Shown: positions 1 through 8,223 of the stretch, one piece after another
Position numbering within the stretch: position 1 is the first letter of the stretch
How the letters are laid out: the number at the start of each line of letters is the position of its first letter
From: Parachryseolinea silvisoli
GTDB lineage: Bacteria; Bacteroidota; Bacteroidia; Cytophagales; Cyclobacteriaceae
Length of the DNA stretch: 64,000 nt
NCBI RefSeq assembly: GCF_021190955.1
Contig: NZ_JAIOAO010000007.1
Location: 62,001 to 126,000, forward strand
Direction of reading: 5' to 3'
Translations under genes and position numbers: made by a program
Notes under the pieces: generated by a model
Told to the model about the DNA's origin: nothing
The model's input: only the letters and a program-made list of their open reading frames with translations
The model's database searches: none

Positions 1-200
1 ACGTCAAGTTCACCGCGAAGGGTAATTTTTCGATCGACGCGATAGATCTCGTCGCCAACGCCAAGGGCGATGTGAACCTGGCCGGAAACAACATCAACGC
101 CAAGGCTAAGCTAGCGCTGTTGGCGCAGGGAACGGCACAGGCCACCTTGAAGGCTTCCGGGCAGGTGGAAGTAAAAGGTGGCATGGTCATGATTAACTAA
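1..200 (+). CDS. VgrG/Afp8-like spike protein, C-terminal end (partial)
   Basis: The reading frame entering the window at base 3 encodes 66 residues and stops at TAA 198-200. It is the end of a protein whose start lies upstream. The visible part is a repetitive beta pattern (NFSIDAIDLVANAKGDVNLAG, then ASGQVEVKGGMVMIN), which is the typical ending of VgrG/gpV-like needle proteins, where a beta-helical spike finishes in a short hydrophobic strand. In contractile injection systems this trimer caps the tube under the PAAR tip. The PAAR gene starts 10 bases downstream, which supports the call. I cannot tell from the tail alone whether the full protein is T6SS VgrG or eCIS Afp8/Pvc8; the neighbours favour eCIS. 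Confidence 0.75.
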   Translation, partial: VKFTAKGNFSIDAIDLVANAKGDVNLAGNNINAKAKLALLAQGTAQATLKASGQVEVKGGMVMIN

Positions 201-210
201 TATTTCGCGT

Positions 211-510
211 ATGCCATTTGCTGCAAGAATAACCGATCTGCATGTGTGTCCCATGGTCACACCCGGTCTTCCGCCCATCCCGCATGTTGGAGGTCCGGTG
301 ATTGGTCCCGGCGCACCGACGGTACTCATCGGGAAACTTCCCGCCGCTGTGCTGGGAGATTCCTGCGTGTGCACCGGTCCGCCCGATTCCATTATGAAGG
401 GATCGGCCACGGTGATGATTGGCGGTAAACCAGCGGCGCGCATGGGCGACACCACCGCCCACGGCGGACAGATTGCATTGGGATGTCCCACAGTAATGAT
501 CGGCGGATAG
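211..510 (+). CDS. PAAR-domain spike tip protein
   Basis: This 99-residue protein is a single PAAR domain: glycine/proline-rich, with repeated short strands such as GPGAPTVLIGKLPAAVLGD and SATVMIGGKPAARMGD. PAAR proteins form the sharp zinc-bound cone on top of the VgrG-type spike and help pierce the target membrane. Candidate zinc ligands are His11, His25, His84 and Cys92, fitting the usual three-His, one-Cys site; Cys52 and Cys54 are additional. There is no extension, so it does not itself carry an effector domain. It follows the spike gene by 10 bases and precedes the gp25-like gene by 19, as in a compact tail operon. It corresponds to Afp10/Pvc10. Confidence 0.92.
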   Translation: MPFAARITDLHVCPMVTPGLPPIPHVGGPVIGPGAPTVLIGKLPAAVLGDSCVCTGPPDSIMKGSATVMIGGKPAARMGDTTAHGGQIALGCPTVMIGG

Positions 511-529
511 ACACAAAACGATACGGGGT

Positions 530-946
530 ATGCAAGACAATACATTCCTGGGCAGAGGCTGGTCGTTCCCACCGCGGTTCGACTTTGTACGCAACGCGGT
601 AGTGATGGTAGAAGAAGACGAAGACATCGCCGAGAGCCTGCGACTGATCCTTTCTACCATGCAAGGCGAACGGATCATGGACCCGAAATTCGGGAGCACG
701 CTGGCTACGTTCGTCTTCGACAGCATCGACAGCCTGTTTATCAACCGCATCAAAGACAGCATCCGTACGGCGATCCTTCACCACGAGCCCCGCGTCACCC
801 TGGATGAGATCACGGTAAACACAACGCAGGCCAGCGAGGGCGTAGTGTATGCAACGTTATTCTACACCATTCGAAAAATAAATGTACGGAGTAATATGGT
901 ATACCCATTTTACTTTAAAGAAGGAACAAACATACAGCACCCTTAA
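530..946 (+). CDS. gp25/GPW-like baseplate wedge protein
   Basis: The product has 138 residues and matches the GPW/gp25 family in length and in its pattern: an N-terminal aromatic stretch (FLGRGWSFPPRF), a middle helix around EDEDIAESLRLILST, then GERIMDPKFGSTLATFVFD. The GERxxxPxFG segment is the family signature. The protein is a baseplate wedge component (Afp9/Pvc9, TssE-like) that links the sheath to the baseplate. It is cytoplasmic, with no signal peptide or membrane segment. The next gene begins 12 bases later. Family assignment is firm; subunit role is inferred from homologous systems. Confidence 0.9.
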   Translation: MQDNTFLGRGWSFPPRFDFVRNAVVMVEEDEDIAESLRLILSTMQGERIMDPKFGSTLATFVFDSIDSLFINRIKDSIRTAILHHEPRVTLDEITVNTTQASEGVVYATLFYTIRKINVRSNMVYPFYFKEGTNIQHP

Positions 947-958
947 TATTGAACTGCC

Positions 959-3900
959 ATGCGTGCGCCGGATGAGAATGTCGATATACCCTGGGAGGAT
1001 GTGCACGATCCGTACGGTTCGTCGCGCAACCGGCGCTTTGCGGCAGCGCTGCATCCGGAGTACTTTAAAATAGACGAACGAACGCTGGCCGACTTCCTGG
1101 TATTTGCCGAGCAATATGCCGCCTATGTCTATGCCGATGCACCCGATGTATCCGGCGACGCCACCACGTGGCAAAATTTCTTTGGTGGTAGCATTATCGT
1201 CTTTCTGGCCAGGCTGTGTTCTGGCAAGCCGGTTCGCACCGTTACGTATGATATTCTGTCCGGCGCGGCCACGCCACCCCATCATGTTCTGCACAAACTT
1301 AACAACTTTGTGCGCTATGCCGGCAGCCTGCCGGGCGCCCTGCCACCCTCCTTAGAAAAACAAACAAACAGCAAGAAGATCAGCCACCTGCTGTTTCAGC
1401 TTGACGAACTGAAGGCGGCGATGGATCGGGTGATCCAATCCTGCCGGCAAGCCGGCATCGTTATTGACTATGCCACGAAGGATACATCCGCTCCAGCGGA
1501 AGGAGACGATGCCACGCAACAACATACTACTGCTGTAGACGCTTCGCTGGACATGTTCCTGTCGTTATCCCATAAAGTAACAGAGAGTGCGCAAAATCTA
1601 CTGCACGAATTTATCTACGATTACCAGGAGCACGACCCTGCCCTTGCACTCTATGTTTCCTTCCTAAAGCTTTACGCTTACGCCCAGGAAGATCTCAACA
1701 AGATTACGGGCAAGCACCTGGACTATTTTTTCTACGACCTGCTGCAGCAGAAACATAAGCCGTCCGAGCCCGACGAGGTATACGTATGCGTTCGTTTGTC
1801 AGACCACGTCGAAACTGCAGCGATCGAAAGAGGAACATTATTCAACGCCAACCTGGATGAAGAAGGACTGGACTGTCTCTATGCGGCAAAAGACTACGCC
1901 TCGGTAAACCAAACCCAGGTTGTCGCCCTGGGATCCTTTTACCCTGCCCGAAAAGGTGAGATCGGTATTGAGCCGTACTATGAATTCATATCGGCTATTT
2001 ATGAAACAGACCTGCTTTATTCCGCCGGTGGCTTTGATTTTACTGCGGCCGCCAGAGCTTTTCCAGCGTTTGGCGAGGCCGTCTACAATGCCACAAAAAA
2101 AACGATGAAGCCCAGCGAGATCGGTTTTGCCATCGCCTCTCCTACCCTGCTGCTGCGTGAAGGCTGCCGACAGATAACCTTATCGTTGCAGTTCGAATTG
2201 AACTCGATGTCGCCCCTGGTTTCCTTCTTCGAGCGCTATGCTAAGGCCGAGAACCTGAGTGCGAATAATGTCTTCTATCGAATTTTCTCGGAAGCCTTCA
2301 GTATTTCGCTCACTACACCCGGTGGATGGCATGAGGTATCCGACTACACAATCCTGCCTCCGGCATGGGGCAGCGGCAAAGTAGAGTTCTATTTTGAATT
2401 ACCACTCGGCGCGCCTCCTATTACTCCTTTTGGCGAAGACTGGCCGGCTGACGAAGTAAAAAAATACAACACACTGTGGCCGGTGATGAAGATAAGCCTG
2501 GCCGATCGCAAGACTATGTATACGTATTCGTATCTGGAGCATTTGATTATACAGACATGCTCTATTGCTGTAGAGGTGAGCCAGATCAAAAATCTGGAGG
2601 TATACAATGACCTGGGAAAAGTGGAGACCAGCGTTCCTTTCTACCCTTTTGGCGCGCTGCCAGTGATGGGAAGCGCCTTCCTGGTGGGCTATGACGAGCT
2701 GACAAAAAAACAGATCAGCGACATCGCCCTGGAAATTACCTGGCACAACCTGCCGCGGGTGGAAGGAGGATTTCGCGAACACTACGAAACGTATGGAGAA
2801 GACATCACCAACGACTCCTTTCGGGTTGGCGTAACCGGTTTGTCAGATTATGCATTTCACCCTGTGGCGGCGGATAAAATACAGACCTTCCCGCTGTTCG
2901 TTACCCAGCAGAATGACGGGCAGACAACACAACGCAAACCGGCCATTCAGACCACTATCCAAGACCTGGATGTGAAGGCATTGAAACTTCATGACAATTT
3001 CACCAAAGAACCGTTAGGCCCTTACGACAACAGCGCCAAAACGGGATATATCAAGATAGAGCTGATCACCCCCGAAATGGGATTCGGCCATCAGAAATAT
3101 CCCATACTCTTGTCAGAGGCCGTCTTGCGGAAAGCCCGGCGGGAAGATACCAAACTGCCCGAAGCACCCTATACCCCGCAGGTAAAGTCGCTCGCCCTGC
3201 GGTATCGCGCATCCACACAGATAAGCTTTCAAAAGTCATCTGCCCTCAAGGCACATCCCAAAGCGGATGAAAAAACGTTTCAACTACAGGCATTTGGCGT
3301 TCGAACGACATTTGCTGAAACAACACCGTCGGTAGATACCTTGTTGCCACAATATGAGCATGATGGCTACCTGCTGCTGGGACTTGATACCGTACTACCC
3401 GGCGAAGCTGTGACGTTTTGCTTCGTGCTCGAGCGCAATACGTTATCCGATTCAACCGACGAGGTGCCCACGATCGAATGGTATTATGTGTCGGACGACA
3501 CGTGGCACACGTTCAACAAAAAGGATGTCATCTTCGATACCACCCGCAGCTTTACCACCACAGGCCTGGTTAAGTTGGTGACACCTGCCGACATCAGCAA
3601 TCAGAACGCTGTGTTACCCGGAGGATGCTATTGGATTATCGCCGCATTAAAGGGTGATCCCACCGCGACCGGAAAAATACGGTCGATCCAGACACAGGCT
3701 ATAACACTCACCTGGACACCCCACAAACCGGGAGCACAATGGAAAGCCAACCTCCCGCCTAATACCATCAACAGCCTGGCGCTGGCAACGTCAGATATTG
3801 TTGCGGTCTTCCAACCCGCAGCATCTTTCGGCGGACGGCCTAAGGAAGCACCACAGGATTTCTACATCCGCGTGAGCGAATTTTTAGCCCATAAAAACAG

Positions 3901-4669
3901 GGCAGTCACTGCCTGGGATATTGAAAGGTTGGTACTTGAAAATTTACCGGCCGTAAACCAGGTAAAGTGCATCTCCGCTGTCGAGTATCCTTTCTTTACC
4001 GAGGTGGGCAAGGTCATTGTCGTCGTAACGCCGAAAGTGATGACAGGGGATCGATTCATCCTGCCGCGGTTCAGCCCGGCCGTACTCCAGGATATCAGGA
4101 TATACCTGGAAAAACGTATTTCCGCCTTTGCCACAATCGTCGTTGTCAACCCAACCTACGAAGAAGTTAAAATCACGGCAGACATCGTGCTGGCCGACGA
4201 AGTCACGGGAGAATACGAAGATGTACTGTACCGCGACATCCGGAATTATCTCTGTCCCTGGTATAGCAATGCTCAGGAAGACATGGCCTTTGGTGGCTCC
4301 CTGGACCTGGACGAGGTCACCGGGTTTATCGCTACCCGATCGTACGTAAAATCTGTCTCGAAGGTCTCGGTCCTGATCCTGCAACACAACAACAAAATCT
4401 ACACGATCACAGATTCTGCACAAGGTGCCTCTGACCGCAAAAAACTTTACAGCAGCCAACCCTGGTGCGTGCTTATACCGATGAAACAACACCAGATCAA
4501 CATGAATACAGAAGAACAGAATTTAACCCCTGAGAAAGCTGCGATCATGAATATGCGCCTGGGAAGGGAGTTCGTCGTGGCCGGAAAAACAGAGAATACC
4601 CTTCCGGAAGACGCCCCGGACGATGCGACCGGCCTGCGAGGCTATGTGGAATTTGATATACCGCTGTGA
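959..4669 (+). CDS. Baseplate J-like protein (Afp11-type)
   Basis: This large protein of 1236 residues carries, near residues 955-1150, the segment typical of eCIS and phage baseplate J/gp47 proteins: FGGRPKEAPQDFYIRVSEFL, then HKNRAVTAWDIERLVLENLP, then VKCISAVEYPFF, followed by alternating strands and VNPTYEEVKITADIVL. The N-terminal 900 residues are a long region with many strands that I cannot subdivide reliably. It is predicted to form the main wedge of the baseplate around the spike. It has no signal peptide. The start at 959 is taken because it sits 12 bases after the gp25 gene. It is longer than phage gpJ, as expected for Afp11-like proteins of Bacteroidota. Confidence 0.85.
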   Translation: MRAPDENVDIPWEDVHDPYGSSRNRRFAAALHPEYFKIDERTLADFLVFAEQYAAYVYADAPDVSGDATTWQNFFGGSIIVFLARLCSGKPVRTVTYDILSGAATPPHHVLHKLNNFVRYAGSLPGALPPSLEKQTNSKKISHLLFQLDELKAAMDRVIQSCRQAGIVIDYATKDTSAPAEGDDATQQHTTAVDASLDMFLSLSHKVTESAQNLLHEFIYDYQEHDPALALYVSFLKLYAYAQEDLNKITGKHLDYFFYDLLQQKHKPSEPDEVYVCVRLSDHVETAAIERGTLFNANLDEEGLDCLYAAKDYASVNQTQVVALGSFYPARKGEIGIEPYYEFISAIYETDLLYSAGGFDFTAAARAFPAFGEAVYNATKKTMKPSEIGFAIASPTLLLREGCRQITLSLQFELNSMSPLVSFFERYAKAENLSANNVFYRIFSEAFSISLTTPGGWHEVSDYTILPPAWGSGKVEFYFELPLGAPPITPFGEDWPADEVKKYNTLWPVMKISLADRKTMYTYSYLEHLIIQTCSIAVEVSQIKNLEVYNDLGKVETSVPFYPFGALPVMGSAFLVGYDELTKKQISDIALEITWHNLPRVEGGFREHYETYGEDITNDSFRVGVTGLSDYAFHPVAADKIQTFPLFVTQQNDGQTTQRKPAIQTTIQDLDVKALKLHDNFTKEPLGPYDNSAKTGYIKIELITPEMGFGHQKYPILLSEAVLRKARREDTKLPEAPYTPQVKSLALRYRASTQISFQKSSALKAHPKADEKTFQLQAFGVRTTFAETTPSVDTLLPQYEHDGYLLLGLDTVLPGEAVTFCFVLERNTLSDSTDEVPTIEWYYVSDDTWHTFNKKDVIFDTTRSFTTTGLVKLVTPADISNQNAVLPGGCYWIIAALKGDPTATGKIRSIQTQAITLTWTPHKPGAQWKANLPPNTINSLALATSDIVAVFQPAASFGGRPKEAPQDFYIRVSEFLAHKNRAVTAWDIERLVLENLPAVNQVKCISAVEYPFFTEVGKVIVVVTPKVMTGDRFILPRFSPAVLQDIRIYLEKRISAFATIVVVNPTYEEVKITADIVLADEVTGEYEDVLYRDIRNYLCPWYSNAQEDMAFGGSLDLDEVTGFIATRSYVKSVSKVSVLILQHNNKIYTITDSAQGASDRKKLYSSQPWCVLIPMKQHQINMNTEEQNLTPEKAAIMNMRLGREFVVAGKTENTLPEDAPDDATGLRGYVEFDIPL

Positions 4670-4729
4670 ACCGCGAAAACAGCATCACTCCTCCTGAAAT
4701 TTTATCGTACATTAACTATACCGTTCGTC

Positions 4730-5494
4730 ATGTCAATCAGAAACAGAAATACCTTAAAGAACTTCTTCCGCAACGGGAAGTCGCCCTCCGAAACAGAATT
4801 CTCGGACCTGATAGACTCTACCTGGAATAAGGTGGACGACGGGCTAAATAAAACGGAAAACGATGGCTTAAAGCTTGCACCCTTCGGAAACTCCACCATG
4901 CTGATGAGCTTCTATGAAAGCATTGCCAGTACCACCCCCGACTGGAAAATTGCCATCAATCCGGAGAACAATAAGGGAATTGCCTTTATACAGCCGGGGC
5001 ATGAAAAGTCTCCTTCCCTCACCTTTAGCAGCGCCGGTAATGTGGGTATAAAGACCTTTACTCCTCAAACGGCGCTTGACGTAACGGGCACGATAAGCGC
5101 CACCGGGCGAATGGGCGGGTATAAAACAGGAAAGGTACCTGCCGACGCGACGTGGCACACGATCGTACCGGGGCTTCAGGGGTTTAATGCATTCGAAATT
5201 GTGGCCGCGGCCGAAGGAAACCCCGGCGAGGGGCATTATACGATGGCACATGCCATTGCATTAAACGCCCACCAAGGCCGCAAAGGCACGATCAAAGTAA
5301 TTCGTACGTCATACGACTGGTTTGACTTTCGCGACAAGCTGCATTTCCGCTGGCAGGGCGCGTCCGACAATTATGTGCTGCAAATCCGCACTGGCAAGCA
5401 CTATGCGTTGCGGAAGGACAAAAAATTCAATACGATCAGCTTTCACGTCTGCAAACTGTGGGACAGTACGATCATGAAAAACATAAATGACTGA
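4730..5494 (+). CDS. Small fibre-like protein of the injection system
   Basis: The 254-residue product is not a protein I recognise by name. Residues 1-45 contain a charged helical start (NFFRNGKSPSETEFSDLIDS) seen in Bacteroidota tail-associated proteins. Around residues 100-130 is the sequence NVGIKTFTPQTALDVTGTIS, a variant of the VGIGTxxPxAxLDVxG motif common in Bacteroidota tail fibres and surface proteins. The C-terminal half is rich in aromatic residues and could be a beta-sandwich head. The position between two baseplate genes (60 bases after one, 2 bases before the other) suggests a fibre or receptor-binding part (Afp13-like role). It is much shorter than usual fibres, so an adaptor role is an alternative. 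Confidence 0.6.
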   Translation: MSIRNRNTLKNFFRNGKSPSETEFSDLIDSTWNKVDDGLNKTENDGLKLAPFGNSTMLMSFYESIASTTPDWKIAINPENNKGIAFIQPGHEKSPSLTFSSAGNVGIKTFTPQTALDVTGTISATGRMGGYKTGKVPADATWHTIVPGLQGFNAFEIVAAAEGNPGEGHYTMAHAIALNAHQGRKGTIKVIRTSYDWFDFRDKLHFRWQGASDNYVLQIRTGKHYALRKDKKFNTISFHVCKLWDSTIMKNIND

Positions 5495-5496
5495 AC

Positions 5497-8223
5497 ATGG
5501 TAGCGCTACCCGGCATACACGCGCACTATATGCCCAGCAAGAGCATGAACTTCGCTTTGCTGCGCAGCGAGGGAATGGCGCATGCACAGGCCCTGTCGGG
5601 AAAGATCTGGACCGACTACAATAGCCATGATCCGGGCGTGACGATACTCGAGCAATTGTGTTACGCACTGACCGTGGTAGGCTACAAAACCAACCTGGAC
5701 GTACATCAACTGGTATTCGGTGGCGGAGAGGCGGCTATCGTAAAGAGTAATGCACTCTATGGTCCACAAGAGATCTTTGCCAGCGGCACGGTGACGCTCG
5801 GCGACCTTCGGATACTCTTTTGCGACCTGCTCAAAAATGAAGGTGTGGACAACGTCTGGTTTAAGAAAGTGACGGGTAGTATGACGGCAGGCCTCTTTGA
5901 TGTATACGTGCGTACGTCAGCGCCCCCACAACTCCACGCGTCGCTCGAAGGAAAGATACGCGAAGTCTATGCCGCGCACCGGAGCCTGGGCGAAGACATC
6001 CAGCGGGTTATCATGCTCAGGCCACTGTACATCGACATCGCAGCGTCTATTGAAATCAACGAAGAGGTCTCGCCCGAGAAGGCACTGGGCGACATGTTCT
6101 ATGCGCTGCATGAATATTTTAATCCGTCGGCTACGCGCCTGCCGTTGCACGAGCTGATTCACCAAGGACTGGGATACGAGACCCTGTTCAATACACCCGC
6201 GTTTGAACACGGCTTTATCCGGAAGCTGCCGCCGATGAACGACACAAAAGTATTTCCGATATCGGCCCTCGACGACATTATTAGTAATGTACCCGGCATA
6301 CGAAGCGTGCGCAATCTGGTTGTGAGCAAGGACGGCATTCGGGTAACCGGAAAATATATCACCGCGGAAGAAGGCTATTTACCCGAAGTATCGCTGGAAT
6401 CTCACAAGATCTCCATCGCTGTATACCGGAATCATAACAAAATAGGCTACGATGCCTACCGGGTGAAGCATTATTACCAGGAAAAAACAGACATACAAAA
6501 CAAGTCCTACCCCTTCACGCCGGTGCACATCGAAAAAAAGGACGAGGACGTAAAACGACACATTGGCACGTACGTAAGCGTTCAAAACACGTTTCCGATT
6601 GTCTATGGCATTGGACGATACGGCCTCCCGGGCAATGCGCCTTATGCACGGGTCAGACAGGCCCGGCAACTGCAGAGCTATCTGTTGTTTTTTGACCAGA
6701 TCATGCTCAATCACCTGGCGCAGCTCCAGAACCTGGATCAACTGTTCAGCTATACCATCGACAGCGCGCAGACCACCTACTTTACCCAACTTCCGGGCAT
6801 GGGTAAGCCACACGATATACCCGACATCGACAAGCTAACCGACAAGTCGCTGGACGAAAACAGGCTTCGAGCCCTGGTGCACGACAACTACTTCGAACGA
6901 AAAAACCGGGTGCTCGATCATCTTCTCGCCAGGTTTTCCGAGACCTGTCCGGAGCTGCAATACCCCAACCTGCCGGCGCTGCTGGGTGTGGAAGAATCCA
7001 CACTCAGCGCCACCCTGGCGACCATTAAATCGGCCTTGCTGCAGCAACTGCCTGAGCTTAGTAAACACCGAAACCGGGGAGCCAACTATATCGCGGGCCA
7101 TCAACCGGATGCCTATCCTTTTAAGACACGTCTCAGCCTGCTTTTAAATCTTCGTCGCAGTAACGTCAACGACAAGGCCCTGCCATCGCTGACAGCCCCC
7201 TATCAATTCCTGACGCCTGCAAGTCAAAAGCCTAACGCCAGCACTTCGGTTCGGTTTAAATTACCCAACCATCCCGAAAGCCGCGACCAGCTGGTCTTTT
7301 ACGGGTCGCTTACTGATAGCTATAGTATTGTATCCGTCGACGCCACCGTCAAGCCGTATATCGTATTGTTTCATACGCAACAGGACCCACACGGAACATT
7401 CCTGGCAGACTGTACTTCTTTCGACGTCGCGGAAGAATTGATTGCGCAGTTGGTTGATAAGTTTAAAAAGCTGCATGAACAAGCCAGCGATTTCTATGTT
7501 TTAGAGCACGTGCTGCTGAGACCGACACTCGAAAAACAATACGATGTCGAATTTCCACTGCGCCAAACTCCCTATAGTTTTCAATCCGCAGAGCGCGATC
7601 ACCTGGAAGAGCAGCGAAACCTGATGGTGGACGTGGTTATCTACGGCACGGACAAAACAAACTATACGATCAACCAGGAAGGTCCCTCGTATCGCATCTA
7701 CCTAACCGACCGTCAGGGTAACGCTCTCGTTAAGCTCAACACCACTTTCGGCGAATATGCACTTGCCACTACATGCATCGAGCAAACGCTTGTTCCTTAT
7801 TTTGTGGAGCTCGAACGAAAGGGACTTACCGGCACGGCCGATGCAAACTTCATCCTGATGCAGGAACGGATCGATGAAGAGACATTGCTCACGCCGGGTA
7901 TAACGCTGGTGTTTCCCAAATGGATACCGCGGTTCAGCGATCCGGAGTTCCGCGTTTTGCTTCGGCAAAGCCTCTGCCGTTGTCTGCCGGCGCATCTGCG
8001 CGTGAACATACGATGGCTTAACTTAAAAGATATGGCCGCGTTTGAACAAAAATTCAGCGCCTGGCAAAAGCTGAAACGCCTCGTGGCACAGGCTGGGAAC
8101 AACGCATCCGCTGTACAGGACCGGCGCGTACTCCGGGAACTCCGCAGCAGCATGGCCGACCTTGATAAAATTTCCACCGAACTGATATCGGAATTTGTTG
8201 TTAGCAATACTCCCGAGACATGA
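5497..8223 (+). CDS. Second large baseplate protein (Afp12-like)
   Basis: This 908-residue protein begins with a segment (residues 38-58, starting KIWTDYNSHDPGVTILEQLC) that is characteristic of the N-terminal region of baseplate J-type and Afp11/Afp12 wedge proteins. The rest has no motif I can name, apart from several charged helical stretches and a conserved-looking RQARQLQSYLLFFDQIM segment near residue 385. It has no signal peptide or membrane helix. It starts 2 bases after the fibre-like gene and its last four bases overlap the start of the NTPase gene (ATGA), so translation is probably coupled. The role as the second wedge component is inferred from gene order and the N-terminal motif. 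Confidence 0.72.
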   Translation: MVALPGIHAHYMPSKSMNFALLRSEGMAHAQALSGKIWTDYNSHDPGVTILEQLCYALTVVGYKTNLDVHQLVFGGGEAAIVKSNALYGPQEIFASGTVTLGDLRILFCDLLKNEGVDNVWFKKVTGSMTAGLFDVYVRTSAPPQLHASLEGKIREVYAAHRSLGEDIQRVIMLRPLYIDIAASIEINEEVSPEKALGDMFYALHEYFNPSATRLPLHELIHQGLGYETLFNTPAFEHGFIRKLPPMNDTKVFPISALDDIISNVPGIRSVRNLVVSKDGIRVTGKYITAEEGYLPEVSLESHKISIAVYRNHNKIGYDAYRVKHYYQEKTDIQNKSYPFTPVHIEKKDEDVKRHIGTYVSVQNTFPIVYGIGRYGLPGNAPYARVRQARQLQSYLLFFDQIMLNHLAQLQNLDQLFSYTIDSAQTTYFTQLPGMGKPHDIPDIDKLTDKSLDENRLRALVHDNYFERKNRVLDHLLARFSETCPELQYPNLPALLGVEESTLSATLATIKSALLQQLPELSKHRNRGANYIAGHQPDAYPFKTRLSLLLNLRRSNVNDKALPSLTAPYQFLTPASQKPNASTSVRFKLPNHPESRDQLVFYGSLTDSYSIVSVDATVKPYIVLFHTQQDPHGTFLADCTSFDVAEELIAQLVDKFKKLHEQASDFYVLEHVLLRPTLEKQYDVEFPLRQTPYSFQSAERDHLEEQRNLMVDVVIYGTDKTNYTINQEGPSYRIYLTDRQGNALVKLNTTFGEYALATTCIEQTLVPYFVELERKGLTGTADANFILMQERIDEETLLTPGITLVFPKWIPRFSDPEFRVLLRQSLCRCLPAHLRVNIRWLNLKDMAAFEQKFSAWQKLKRLVAQAGNNASAVQDRRVLRELRSSMADLDKISTELISEFVVSNTPET

